Numbered from the stretch's first letter, positions 33,412-41,801 are shown. The stretch: DNA of 64,000 nucleotides from Roseomonas sp. CECT 9278 (GCF_918698155.1 NZ_CAKKLX010000001.1:124001-188000), one strand, 5' to 3'. Numbers and translations: made by a program. Notes: generated by a model not told the origin, from the sequence alone.

Positions 33412-34178
33412 TGCTGGACCTCAACAGCCGCAGCCAGACCTCGGGGCACGTCAACGCCGCCATCGATGCCGCGCTGGTCGCCACCAACGCGGCCACGCCG
33501 CCGCGCGACTATCTGGGTGGCTCCCGGCTGGGCCACGCCTGCGAGCGCGCGCTGCAGTTCGAGTTCGCAAAGGCGCCGAAGGATGAGGGGGCGGACTTCG
33601 ACGGTCGGCTGCTGCGCATCTTTGGGATCGGGCACGCGCTGGAGGATGTGGCCGTGGCCTGGCTCCGTGGCGCTGGCTTTGATCTCTACACGCGCCGTGG
33701 CGGTGGCGAGCATGGCGAGCAGTTCGGCTTCTCGGTCGCAGGCGGCCGCATCCGCGGCCATGTCGATGGTGTGCTGGCCGGCGGCCCGACCATCCCTGGC
33801 ATGGCGTTCCCCGCGCTGTGGGAATGCAAGACCATGAACGCGAAGTCCTGGCGCGAGACGTCCAGCAAGGGCGTAGCTGTGGCCAAGCCGATCTACGCGG
33901 CGCAGATCGCGGTCTATCAGGCGTACATGGACGCCAGTGTCCCAGGCGTGGCGGATAATCCGGCGCTGTTCACCGCCATCAACAAGGACACCGCCGAGCT
34001 CCATCACGAGCTGGTGCCGTTCAACGCCGAGCTGGCGCAGCGCATGTCGGACCGGGCCGTGCGCATCCTGGCCGCGACGGATGCCGGCGAGTTGCTGCCC
34101 CGCGTTGCCGCCCAGGCCGATCACTTTGAGTGTCGCTTCTGCCCCTGGGCCAAGCGCTGCTGGGCGCTGCCTGCATGA
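33411..34178 (+). CDS. PD-(D/E)xK nuclease, Cas4/RecB-like
   Basis: The 255-aa protein has LGGSRLGHACERALQ (Cys and Arg near the N-terminus), RGHVDGVLAGG (Asp of the active site), LWECKTMNAKSW (E-x-K catalytic pair) and a C-terminal CRFCPWAKRC. These cysteines, with the N-terminal one, could hold an iron-sulphur cluster as in Cas4 and AddB. It probably trims DNA ends for recombination or replication. ATG 33411 overlaps the preceding stop; the primase-helicase gene overlaps its stop (ATGA). Confidence 0.88.
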   Translation: MLDLNSRSQTSGHVNAAIDAALVATNAATPPRDYLGGSRLGHACERALQFEFAKAPKDEGADFDGRLLRIFGIGHALEDVAVAWLRGAGFDLYTRRGGGEHGEQFGFSVAGGRIRGHVDGVLAGGPTIPGMAFPALWECKTMNAKSWRETSSKGVAVAKPIYAAQIAVYQAYMDASVPGVADNPALFTAINKDTAELHHELVPFNAELAQRMSDRAVRILAATDAGELLPRVAAQADHFECRFCPWAKRCWALPA

Positions 34179-36580
34179 CGGCGTGGGGCGACTTCAACGA
34201 TGCCGCGCCGCTGCTGGACGATAGCGCGAGCGAGATTCCCGCCGGTGGGCAGATCGCCGTCGATCGGCTTCCCAGCGATGGGCAGTCGACGCTGCCTGCT
34301 TGCGGCCACGTCGCGCCGGACATCGAGCAGATCGCCGCCTTCCTCGACGTCGTGTTTGGCTATTGCGACGGGCTGATCCCGGTCCGCGGCTTTGTCGACC
34401 AGGGCCAAGGCCTCGACACCAAGCCGCACAACATCTGGGTGCCGGCCGATCGGCACGCCGCCGCATCCCTCAGCGCCTATGCCACCTGGGCCGCGCGCGA
34501 GGGCAGCGCCGTCTATGTCATCCCCGGCACTGTCGCCGAGCAGGGCCAGGCCCGCGCCGAGCATGTGCTGCAGATGCAGACTGTGGTGGTCGATCTCGAT
34601 GCCGGCGACATCACCGCCAAGATGGCGCACCTGGTCCACCACCTCGGGGGGCCGACCCTGCTGGTCGAGAGCGGCGGCCGCACTGCCGAGGGCGCCGCCA
34701 AGCTGCACGCCTGGTGGCGGCTCACCGAGCCGGCCGAGGGCGACGACCTGGCGCGGCTCTGCGCGCTGCGCGGCGAGATCGCGGAGAAGGTCGGTGGCGA
34801 CCTGCACTTCCGATCCGCTCACCAGCCGATCCGCGTTCCCGGCACCGTCCACCAGAAGCATGGCGTGCAGCGGCGGGTCATCATCCGGGAGCACCGGCCC
34901 AGGGTAGAGTTCGAGCTTCCCGACTTCACCGCGGCCGTAGCGGTCATGCCCACCATGCCGGGCCTGGAGGCGCCCACCGCCGCCCAGGGCGCCACCCGCC
35001 CCAGCCTCGATGCGGTCCTGACCACGCCGGTGCGGGAGGGCGCTCAGGACGCCTGGACCCGCTTCCAGGGCGCCAGCGCCGCCATCGGCCACTTCGTCCG
35101 TATGGTCCACGAGGGCCGCATGACCGGCAATGAGGGCTGGGAGGCGATCTGCCAGTACAACGCCGCCTGCCTCCGCCCGGCGTGGCCGCTGGACCGCCTC
35201 AAGGTCGAGGCCGATGCGATCTGGGCCCTGCACGTCGACCGCAACGGGCAGCCCCTGCTCCGCGCCGCGGCCCTGCCGCACAGCGCCATCCCCGCGCACA
35301 CGCTCGGCGCGCTGCTCGACGACAAATCCCCCATGCCGGACGACCTGATTGGGCCGCGCCTGCTGACCCCGGGCGGGATGCTGGTGCTCGGCGGCGCGCC
35401 GAAGGTCGGCAAATCAGACTTCCTGATCAGCCTGCTGGTGCATGCCGCCGCCGGCGCGCCGTTCCTGCGCTTCACGGCCCCGCGCCCGCTGCGCGTGTTC
35501 TATCTCCAGGCCGAGATCCAGTACCACTACCTGCGCGAGCGCCTGCAGCAGCTCCGGCTCGACGCCGCGATCGTGGCCCGCGCCCGCGACACCCTCGTCG
35601 TCACCCCCAAGCTGCGCATGTTGCTCGACGACCAGGGCGTGTCCCTTGTGGCCGCGGCAATCCGCGCCGCTTTCCCGGATGCCCCGCCGGACATCATCTG
35701 CATCGATCCCATCCGCAACCTTTTCGATGGCGGGCCCGCGGGCGAAGGGGAGAACGACAACGCGGCGATGATGTTCTTCCTGCAGAGCCGGGTCGAGGCG
35801 CTGCGCGACCAGGTCGCCCCCGAGGCGGGCATCGTCCTCGCCCACCACACGAAGAAGCTCAGCAAGCAGCAGGTGAAGGACGATCCCTTCCTGTCGCTCT
35901 CCGGCGCCAGCGCACTGCGCGGCTACTACACCTCGGGCGCTATTCTGTTCCGCCCCGATGAGGAGCAGACCGAGCGCGAGTTGCATGTCGAGCTCCGCAA
36001 CGGCCCCGGCCTCGAGCCGATGCTGGTCGACAAAATCGCGGGCCGCTGGGTGGAATTCGATCGTCGCGGCGAACGCCTGGTCAGGCAGGACATCGGGCGC
36101 AAGCTCGATGCCGAACGGCTGCGCAAGCAGGATGTGATCCTCGGCATCCTGCTCGATGAGGCAGCTGAAGGCCGGCTCTACTCCACCATGCAGTTGGCGG
36201 AGAAATTCGAGAACAAGGTCGGGCTCGGCAGCAAGCATACGATCCGCGAGCGGTTGAGCGTGCTCGCCACCAAGGGCTTCGTGAAGTTCCGCCGTGACGG
36301 CACCGAATTCGGCCTTGGCGTCGTTCGGTCGCGGTTCGGGTACCTCTGCGTGGAGGGCATGACCTTCGGCCCCGAGGTCGAAACCGTGGATCCGCAGACC
36401 GGCGAGGTGACCACAAGCGCCCGCCGCGTCCTGCCCAGCCACTTCAAATGCCCCCAATCCGGCAACTGCCTGGACGTCGAAAATCCGGAGGTGTGGGTCT
36501 ACCCGGAAGGCGTCTTGGACGACCTCACTCCTGAGGAGTTAGGCCTAACTCCTCACTCCTCCCCGAAAACAACGCCATGA
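34175..36580 (+). CDS. Primase-polymerase-like / RepA-type helicase replication protein
   Basis: The 801-aa protein begins with a domain containing VVVDLDAGDI, WWRLTEP and DLHFRSAHQPIRVPGT, the D-x-D and His pattern of primase-polymerase/RepB-like domains. From about residue 405 there is a RecA-fold ATPase: GGAPKVGKSD, FYLQAEIQYHYLRERL, IDPIRNLFDGG and LAHHTKK. The C-terminal 150 residues include a winged-helix-like region. It is the likely initiator of phage DNA replication. Its last codons contain the first copies of an 11-bp repeat that continues past the gene. Confidence 0.88.
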   Translation: MTAWGDFNDAAPLLDDSASEIPAGGQIAVDRLPSDGQSTLPACGHVAPDIEQIAAFLDVVFGYCDGLIPVRGFVDQGQGLDTKPHNIWVPADRHAAASLSAYATWAAREGSAVYVIPGTVAEQGQARAEHVLQMQTVVVDLDAGDITAKMAHLVHHLGGPTLLVESGGRTAEGAAKLHAWWRLTEPAEGDDLARLCALRGEIAEKVGGDLHFRSAHQPIRVPGTVHQKHGVQRRVIIREHRPRVEFELPDFTAAVAVMPTMPGLEAPTAAQGATRPSLDAVLTTPVREGAQDAWTRFQGASAAIGHFVRMVHEGRMTGNEGWEAICQYNAACLRPAWPLDRLKVEADAIWALHVDRNGQPLLRAAALPHSAIPAHTLGALLDDKSPMPDDLIGPRLLTPGGMLVLGGAPKVGKSDFLISLLVHAAAGAPFLRFTAPRPLRVFYLQAEIQYHYLRERLQQLRLDAAIVARARDTLVVTPKLRMLLDDQGVSLVAAAIRAAFPDAPPDIICIDPIRNLFDGGPAGEGENDNAAMMFFLQSRVEALRDQVAPEAGIVLAHHTKKLSKQQVKDDPFLSLSGASALRGYYTSGAILFRPDEEQTERELHVELRNGPGLEPMLVDKIAGRWVEFDRRGERLVRQDIGRKLDAERLRKQDVILGILLDEAAEGRLYSTMQLAEKFENKVGLGSKHTIRERLSVLATKGFVKFRRDGTEFGLGVVRSRFGYLCVEGMTFGPEVETVDPQTGEVTTSARRVLPSHFKCPQSGNCLDVENPEVWVYPEGVLDDLTPEELGLTPHSSPKTTP

Positions 36581-36692
36581 AATCAACGGCTTGGGAGGAC
36601 AGAGGAGTTAGGTCCCTAACTCCTCCCGCTTCACACCTAACTCCTCTTTTTCCGTTTCGGATCAACGGGTTGTGCCAGGTTGAGGAGTTAGG
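36533..36692. repeat. Six copies of an 11-bp repeat, iteron-like
   Basis: GAGGAGTTAGG occurs at 36533, 36602 and 36682, and its complement CCTAACTCCTC at 36544, 36615 and 36636. The first two pairs are inverted with spacers of 0 and 2 nt, so 36533-36554 is a perfect 22-bp palindrome inside the end of the primase-helicase gene. A repeated, oriented motif next to a replication initiator gene is typical of an origin or an autoregulatory site. Confidence 0.8.
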
Positions 36693-36701
36693 TGTTGCTC
36701 C

Positions 36702-36748
36702 CACCCCCTACGGGGGTGTGCGTGCGCGCCTCATCGGCGCGCGCACAC
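36702..36748. other. Two adjacent hairpins after the repeats
   Basis: CACCCCC and GGGGGTG around TAC (36702-36718) form a perfect 7-bp stem. Immediately after, arms at 36718-36730 and 36736-36748 pair over 13 bp with two mismatches around TCATC. There is no T-run, so an ordinary terminator is doubtful. The position beside iteron-like repeats suggests a structured origin element or a transcription barrier. Confidence 0.55.
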
Positions 36749-36888
36749 CACACCTCGGGCGACCGGGTTGGGCGCGTGGGCCGCCCCCGCTGGGACCACC
36801 CCACCCGATGCCGGGCAGCGACGGCGAGCTCCGCCAAGAACCGCGCCGTCGCCGCCCTCACCAGGATCATCCCCTCTCGGAGACCACC

Positions 36889-37437
36889 ATGGCAGTTGCG
36901 ACTCTCACCATGCCCGCCGCGCATGCAAGCGGCCCGCCCATCGCCCTCCCGCCCGAGATCAGCCTGGCGCGCAACGCCGTGCTCGCCCTCGACCTCGGCA
37001 CCACGACCGGATGGGCCCTGCGCTCGCGTGACGGCGGCATCACCTCCGGCATCATGACCTTCAAGCCGACCAGGTTCGAAGGCGGCGGGATGCGCTTCCT
37101 GCGCTTCCGCGGCTGGCTGGCCGAGGTCGCCGCTTTGTCCGGCGGCGTGGCGCGGATCGTGTTCGAGGAAGTCCGCGCCCATGCCGGCACCGATGCGGCG
37201 CACATCTACGGGGGCTTCCTCGGCATGCTCACCGCTTGGTGCGAGGAGCGCGAGGTCCCCTATGAGGGCGTTCCGGTCGGCACGATCAAGCGCTATGCGA
37301 CCGGCAAGGGCAACGCCGACAAGGCGAAGATGGTCGCCGCCATCCAGGCCCGCGGCTTCGCGCCGGCCGACGACAATGAGGCCGATGCCATCGCCCTGCT
37401 GCTCTGGGCCACCGACCCCACTGGAGGCCGCGCATGA
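36889..37437 (+). CDS. RuvC-like Holliday junction resolvase of phage type
   Basis: From ATG 36889, with GGAG about 6 nt upstream, the product is 182 aa. It shows the RNase H-fold acidic motifs: VLALDLGTTTGWAL (first Asp), IVFEEVRAH (Glu), and the late DDNEADAIALLLWA (two Asp). YGGFLGMLTAWCEE lies between. Such resolvases cut branched DNA before packaging. A longer in-frame extension back to 36577 crosses the repeat and hairpin region and is rejected. It overlaps the following gene by 4 nt. Confidence 0.88.
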   Translation: MAVATLTMPAAHASGPPIALPPEISLARNAVLALDLGTTTGWALRSRDGGITSGIMTFKPTRFEGGGMRFLRFRGWLAEVAALSGGVARIVFEEVRAHAGTDAAHIYGGFLGMLTAWCEEREVPYEGVPVGTIKRYATGKGNADKAKMVAAIQARGFAPADDNEADAIALLLWATDPTGGRA

Positions 37438-37664
37438 GCATGCACGGCGCACCGCAACCGCCTCGGTCCTGCCTCGACCGCGGCACGCGCAGCCCGACCA
37501 ACGACAGCGAGGTCAACGCCATGCGTGCAGCCGCGTGGCACCGGCATGGCGTCGCCGCCTTGCCGATCGCCGAGATCACCGACGACTGGCTGCGCCAGGC
37601 CATCACCAACGAAGCCAACCGGCGCTGGGGGCGTCGCAGCGGAGAGAACCATCATGGCCGGTAA
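37434..37664 (+). CDS. Uncharacterised 76-aa phage protein
   Basis: The frame overlaps the resolvase stop by ATGA and runs into the next gene by 11 nt. It contains HRHGVAALPIAEITDDWLRQ and NEANRRWGRR, a helical basic tail that may bind nucleic acid. No family is recognised. Tight coupling to genes on both sides supports it being translated. Confidence 0.65.
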   Translation: MSMHGAPQPPRSCLDRGTRSPTNDSEVNAMRAAAWHRHGVAALPIAEITDDWLRQAITNEANRRWGRRSGENHHGR

Positions 37665-38208
37665 GCGCAAGCCCAAAGCGTCGAAGGCGAAGCACGACGA
37701 TCTGGCGAGGCCGTCGAAGTGGCGGCTGCAGCATGGCGCCTTCTCGGGACCGATCCGCACTGCCGATCCCGAGACCGGCACGCCCGTGCAGCATCGCCGC
37801 GCCGTGGACACCCTGGGCATGATGCTCGCCAGCGGCAGCATCACGGCGCAGATGCACGAGGCGGGTGAGATCTTCCGCGGGCTGTTCCGCGCCGCCTGCT
37901 TCGACAGCATGTCGACGTCGCAGCTCCTGCGCATCCCCGGCTCGCGCGTCGACACGCTCTCCACCATGCAGATCGAGGCTCGGCGCCGCGTCGCTGCGGC
38001 ACTGGACCTGCTCGGTGGGCACGAGAGCCCCTGCGGCTCCTGCGCATGGTTCGTCGTTGGCCTGGAGTTCTCAGTCCGCGAGTGGTCGATGCGCCAGGGC
38101 TGGGCGGGACGGACGGTGCATGGCCCTGTCGGGCAGGGCATCCTGGTCGGCACGTTGGGCACGCTGGCCATGCACTTCGGCCTCACGCCGCGGGCGAAGG
38201 CAGCGTGA
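37654..38208 (+). CDS. Uncharacterised 184-aa phage protein
   Basis: From ATG 37654 (GGAGAG 7 nt before it) the protein is 184 aa: a basic N-terminus, RAVDTLGMMLASGSITAQMHEAGEIF (written here in part), then a helical core with Cys pair SPCGSC and VREWSMRQGW. The layout (early helices, then a helix-turn-helix-like end) resembles a phage regulatory protein such as a Q- or RusA-neighbour antiterminator. I cannot assign it. It precedes the methyltransferase genes. Confidence 0.7.
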   Translation: MAGKRKPKASKAKHDDLARPSKWRLQHGAFSGPIRTADPETGTPVQHRRAVDTLGMMLASGSITAQMHEAGEIFRGLFRAACFDSMSTSQLLRIPGSRVDTLSTMQIEARRRVAAALDLLGGHESPCGSCAWFVVGLEFSVREWSMRQGWAGRTVHGPVGQGILVGTLGTLAMHFGLTPRAKAA

Positions 38209-38333
38209 TGCAGCGTGGCCGGGGCGGTCCGCATCGTCCCGGTCACGCTGTTACAATTGACCCCATGGCGGCACCGAAATCGATAAGGCTAGAAGCAAGA
38301 CACGTAGAGAAGGTGCGAGAGCGCCGCGGCTGA
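38208..38333 (+). CDS. Possible 41-aa basic peptide
   Basis: An ATG at 38208 overlaps the preceding stop (TGATG), and the frame gives 41 residues ending APKSIRLEARHVEKVRERRG, which is very basic. No family is recognised. Coupling is the only real support; a chance frame in GC-rich DNA is possible. Confidence 0.3.
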   Translation: MQRGRGGPHRPGHAVTIDPMAAPKSIRLEARHVEKVRERRG

Positions 38334-38449
38334 GCAGCCACGCTGCGGCTCGATCGAGACAGTGGCTCTCGAGCCGCAGGGTCCTTCCTGGCCCCGCTGT
38401 ATGCGGGGGGCGGAAGCGCGCAACATCGCTAGCGCCAGGCCGGAAATGT

Positions 38450-38538
38450 GGTTTGCAGTTTGCAGCCTTTCCGAGCCGTTTCAGATCGTTAGCTGCAAAC
38501 CGACGCCGCCCCGCGGCCCTGCAAACCACCTGCAAACC
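38450..38538. repeat. Cluster of CTGCAAACC repeats before the methyltransferase genes
   Basis: CTGCAAACC occurs at 38493, 38519 and 38530. Its complement GGTTTGCAG occurs at 38450, with a partial copy GTTTGCAG at 38458. The two orientations face each other across about 30 nt. The cluster occupies the 90 nt before the first ParB-methyltransferase gene, in an otherwise gene-free stretch (38334-38548). It is probably a protein-binding region controlling that operon or part of the phage origin. Confidence 0.7.
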
Positions 38539-38548
38539 GGATGGCCCG

Positions 38549-40009
38549 ATGACGCTCCCCTGGATGGCGGCGAAGATTGTGCTGCGTCCGGTGGCGGAGC
38601 TGCGCCCGCATGCCGGCAACGCGCGCGTTCACAGCGCGGAGCAGCTGGAGCAGATCAAGGCCAGCATGCTGGCCTTCGGCTTCACCAACCCGCTGCTGGT
38701 GGATGAGGACGGCGTGCTGATCGCCGGCCACGGCCGGCTCGAGGCCGCGACGGCGCTCGGCATCGAGAAGGTGCCGGTGATCGTGCTGCGGCACCTGTCC
38801 GCGGCGCTGAAGGAGGCGCTGCGGCTCGCCGACAACCGCATCGCGGAGAATGCGACCTGGGATCAGGCGCTGCTTCGCGATGCGCTGGCCGCTGTGCAGG
38901 CGGTGCCGGACATCGACCTCGGCGCGCTCGGCTTCTCGGCAGATGAGCTCGCGGACATCCTCGCGGCGGCTGGAGATGCCGTGTCCGACGGCGACGCGCC
39001 CGAGGCTCTGTCGGCACCCGCGGTCCAGGGGGGCGCGGCGGAGACGGATGCCTCGGCGGAGGATGACCCCGCGGATGCCGAACCGAATCTGCCGCGCCAG
39101 GCCGTCACTCGCCCCGGCGACCTCTGGCTACTGGGCGAACACCGCCTGCTCTGCGCCGACAGCACTGACGCCGCCAGCGTGGCGCGCGTGATGGGCGATG
39201 ACCGCGCGGCGCTGCTCTTCACCTCCCCGCCCTACGGGAACCAGCGCGACTACACGACCGGCGGCGTCACGGATTGGGATGCGTTGATGCAGGGAGTTTT
39301 CCAGCATCTCGACGCGGCCATGCGCCCCGACGGCCAGGTGCTGGTGAACCTCGGGCTGATCCATCGCGACAATGAATGGCAGCCCTATTGGGCCGGCTGG
39401 CTCGACTGGATGCGCGCCCGCGGCTGGCGCCGGTTTGGGCTCTACACATGGGACCAGGGGCCGGGCCTGCCGGGCGACTGGAACGGGCGGCTGTCGCCCG
39501 CCTTCGAGCTCCTGTTCCACTTCAATCGCGAGGCCCGCCGCCCGAACAAGATCATCCCCTGCCGCTGGGCGGGGCACGTCAACTCGGAGAAGGGTGGACT
39601 CCGCGCCAAGGACGGCACCGTCGGCGAATGGCAGCATGCCGGCCAGGGCGTGCAGGAGACCAGGATCCCGGACAACGTGCTCCGCATCACGCGGCACAAG
39701 GCCCGCGGCATCGAGACAGAGCATCCCGCGGTGTTCCCCGTCGCCCTGCCGGACTTCCTGATGCGCGCCTATGCCGACGAGGGCGATGTCGTGTTCGAGC
39801 CCTTCGCCGGCGCCGGCACCACCATCATCGCCGGCCAACGTACCGGTCGTCGCGTGCGGGCGATCGAGCTGGCACCCGCCTATGTCGACCTGGCGGTGGC
39901 GCGGTGGCGGATGCTGCATCCCGACCTGACGGTGACGCTCGCCGATGATGGACGCGACTACGACGCCGTGGCTGCGGCGAGGCAGGAGGTCACCGCCGAT
40001 GCAGCCTGA
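38549..40009 (+). CDS. ParB-N domain / DNA methyltransferase fusion (first copy)
   Basis: The 486-aa protein starts with a ParB/Srx-like domain (RPVAELRPHAGNARVHSAEQ, GHGRLEAATALG, ADNRIAENA). A beta-class methylase half follows, with catalytic TSPPYGNQRDY and the SAM motif FEPFAGAGTT. SPPYG fits N4-cytosine or N6-adenine transfer. It is an orphan enzyme, with no restriction partner beside it, probably protecting phage DNA or marking it. ATG 38549 or 38564 may be the start. It overlaps its paralogue by 11 nt. Confidence 0.92.
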   Translation: MTLPWMAAKIVLRPVAELRPHAGNARVHSAEQLEQIKASMLAFGFTNPLLVDEDGVLIAGHGRLEAATALGIEKVPVIVLRHLSAALKEALRLADNRIAENATWDQALLRDALAAVQAVPDIDLGALGFSADELADILAAAGDAVSDGDAPEALSAPAVQGGAAETDASAEDDPADAEPNLPRQAVTRPGDLWLLGEHRLLCADSTDAASVARVMGDDRAALLFTSPPYGNQRDYTTGGVTDWDALMQGVFQHLDAAMRPDGQVLVNLGLIHRDNEWQPYWAGWLDWMRARGWRRFGLYTWDQGPGLPGDWNGRLSPAFELLFHFNREARRPNKIIPCRWAGHVNSEKGGLRAKDGTVGEWQHAGQGVQETRIPDNVLRITRHKARGIETEHPAVFPVALPDFLMRAYADEGDVVFEPFAGAGTTIIAGQRTGRRVRAIELAPAYVDLAVARWRMLHPDLTVTLADDGRDYDAVAAARQEVTADAA

Positions 40010-41243
40010 CCTCGTCGTCTCCGCGCTGCCCGTCGCGTCGCTCGTCCCCTACGCCGAGAACGCGCGCACGCATTCGCCGGCACAGGTGGCGCAGATCGCC
40101 GCCTCCATCGCCGAGTTTGGCTTCGTGAACCCGGTGCTGGTCGACGCCGAGGGCGTGCTGATCGCCGGCCACGGACGCGTCATGGCCGCGAAGCAGCTCG
40201 GGCTCGCCTCCGTGCCGGTGCTGCGGCTTGGCCATCTCTCTCCCGCGCAGGCGCGTGCGCTGCGCCTCGCGGACAACCAGATCGCGCTGAACTCCGGCTG
40301 GGACGAGGCGCTGCTCGCCGCCGAGATCGCGCGGATCCGCGACGAGGCGGTGGTCGACCTGGACGTCCTCGGCTTCTCGGGCATGGACCTGGACCGGCTG
40401 CTGGCCGCGGCGGATGCCGGCCTCGGCGATGACGCCGACGAGGCGCCACCGCCGCCAGTGGTGCCCGTCACGCGTACCGGCGACCTCTGGCGCTGCGGCG
40501 AGCATCGGTTGCTGTGTGGCGATGCCACCCGGATCGAGGACGTGCAGCGCGCCCTCGGCGCCGGCCATCTGGCCGACATGGGCTTCGTCGATCCGCCCTA
40601 TAACGTCGCCTACGAGGGCGGCACCGCGGCCAAGATGACCATCGCCAACGACGCGCTCGGCGGCGGCTTTCCGGAGTTCCTCCGCCCCGCGCTGGCCAAC
40701 CTGCTCTCGGTCACGAAGGGCGCCTGCTACGTCTGCATGTCCTCCTCCGAATGGCCGACTCTCCATCGCGTCTGGCAGGAGGCGGGCGGGAAGTGGTCGA
40801 GCACCATCATCTGGGCGAAGAACACCTTCGCGCTCGGCCGCGCCGACTACCACCAGCAGTTCGAGGCGATGCTTTACGGCTGGAAGGCGGGCGCGCAGCA
40901 CTACTGGTGCGGTGCGCGCGACCAGGGGAATGTCTGGCACTTCGACAAGCCGGCGCGCAACGACCTGCATCCGACGATGAAGCCGGTGGCGCTGGTCGAG
41001 CGCGCCATCCGCAACAGCAGCAAGCCGCGTGACACGGTGCTGGACTGCTTCGGCGGGTCGGGCACGACGATGATCGCGGCGGAGCGCACGGGGCGGCGCG
41101 CCGTGCTGCTGGAGATCGACCCCGCCTATGCCGATGTGATCGTGCGGCGCTGGCAGGAAACGACCGGCGAGGCCGCCGTGCTGGAGGGTGACGAGCGGGT
41201 CTTCACGGACATCGCGTCGTGCCGGGCCGCCGCCGCGACGTAG
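39999..41243 (+). CDS. ParB-N domain / DNA methyltransferase fusion (second copy)
   Basis: The 414-aa protein has the same ParB-like N-terminus (LVPYAENARTHSPAQVAQIA, GHGRVMAAKQLG, ADNQIALNSGW) followed by a methylase with DPPYNVAYEG and LDCFGGSGTT. DPPYN is the N6-adenine pattern, unlike the SPPYG of its neighbour, so the two probably modify different sites or bases. ATG 39999 lies within the end of the first copy. The target sequence cannot be deduced. Confidence 0.93.
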   Translation: MQPDLVVSALPVASLVPYAENARTHSPAQVAQIAASIAEFGFVNPVLVDAEGVLIAGHGRVMAAKQLGLASVPVLRLGHLSPAQARALRLADNQIALNSGWDEALLAAEIARIRDEAVVDLDVLGFSGMDLDRLLAAADAGLGDDADEAPPPPVVPVTRTGDLWRCGEHRLLCGDATRIEDVQRALGAGHLADMGFVDPPYNVAYEGGTAAKMTIANDALGGGFPEFLRPALANLLSVTKGACYVCMSSSEWPTLHRVWQEAGGKWSSTIIWAKNTFALGRADYHQQFEAMLYGWKAGAQHYWCGARDQGNVWHFDKPARNDLHPTMKPVALVERAIRNSSKPRDTVLDCFGGSGTTMIAAERTGRRAVLLEIDPAYADVIVRRWQETTGEAAVLEGDERVFTDIASCRAAAAT

Positions 41244-41247
41244 CTCG

Positions 41248-41610
41248 TCACCGCCAGAGGCGGCGGACCCGCAGGAAGACCCGGTATCCGAGCTCGAGAA
41301 CGGGAAGCACGATCGGCGATGCTGCGAGCCGCCCGGCCCATGCGAGCTTCGGGAGCTGCTGCCAGATTTCGGCAAAGGCGGCGGCACCGGACGCCAGACT
41401 GCCGTCGGCGCGCCGGACATGCATGCGCGCCAGTGCCGCGTCGCGCGACAGGCCAGGACCGAGACCGTTCGCATCGCACGCGGTGACGTCGACGAAGTCG
41501 AGCCGTTCCGCACCTTGCACCTTGCGGTACTGTGCGATCTCGCGTGAGCAGATCGGGCACGCGCCATCGTAGTAGACGGTCGTGGTGGGCGCGGCGCTGG
41601 ACGTGTTCAT
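41248..41610 (-). CDS. DCC (DUF393) family thiol-disulphide oxidoreductase-like protein
   Basis: From ATG 41610 the product is 120 aa with the family signature TVYYDGACPICSREIAQYR (Cys-Pro-x-Cys) and a C-terminal hydrophobic LPVLELGYRVFLRVRRLW typical of the family. DCC proteins are predicted thioredoxin-like. It is the only minus-strand gene between two plus-strand phage blocks, with no link to phage propagation, so it is probably a moron gene carried for the lysogen. The upstream 190 nt before the next plus-strand gene contain the duplicated element. Confidence 0.85.
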   Translation of the reverse strand: MNTSSAAPTTTVYYDGACPICSREIAQYRKVQGAERLDFVDVTACDANGLGPGLSRDAALARMHVRRADGSLASGAAAFAEIWQQLPKLAWAGRLAASPIVLPVLELGYRVFLRVRRLWR

Positions 41611-41726
41611 GCCGCAGACATGGCCCCTCGGTTGCTCTGCGCCAGGGCGCCGGTCTTGGGAGCAGCGGGGATCATCTGACGATCCGAGAAGCTCAATCAA
41701 AGCAATAAGATAACGCTGCATCTTGC

Positions 41727-41770
41727 TTGGCTCGGGCGCGACACAGCGCGAATGGTCCGTCACGCGCAGG
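41727..41770 (+). promoter_or_regulatory. Duplicated upstream element (copy 1)
   Basis: TTGGCT at 41727 is followed 10 nt later by a 28-nt block (41743-41770) that recurs at 43385-43412 with only two differences; its last 14 nt, GTCACGCGCAGG plus flanks, are identical. It ends 31 nt before ATG 41802. TTGGCT could be a -35 box. Equal internal spacing and similar distance to the start in both copies point to a shared promoter or operator. Confidence 0.6.
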
Positions 41771-41801
41771 GGATGCCCTGCAGCACCAGACGGAGACCAG
41801 C

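Noticed and set aside
36533-36692. The short repeats as a CRISPR array
   Set aside because: Repeats are only 11 bp, occur in both orientations and have irregular spacers; no cas gene is near.
36577-36888. N-terminal extension of the RuvC-like resolvase
   Set aside because: It crosses the repeats and hairpins, is low-complexity in translation, and a good ribosome binding site precedes ATG 36889.
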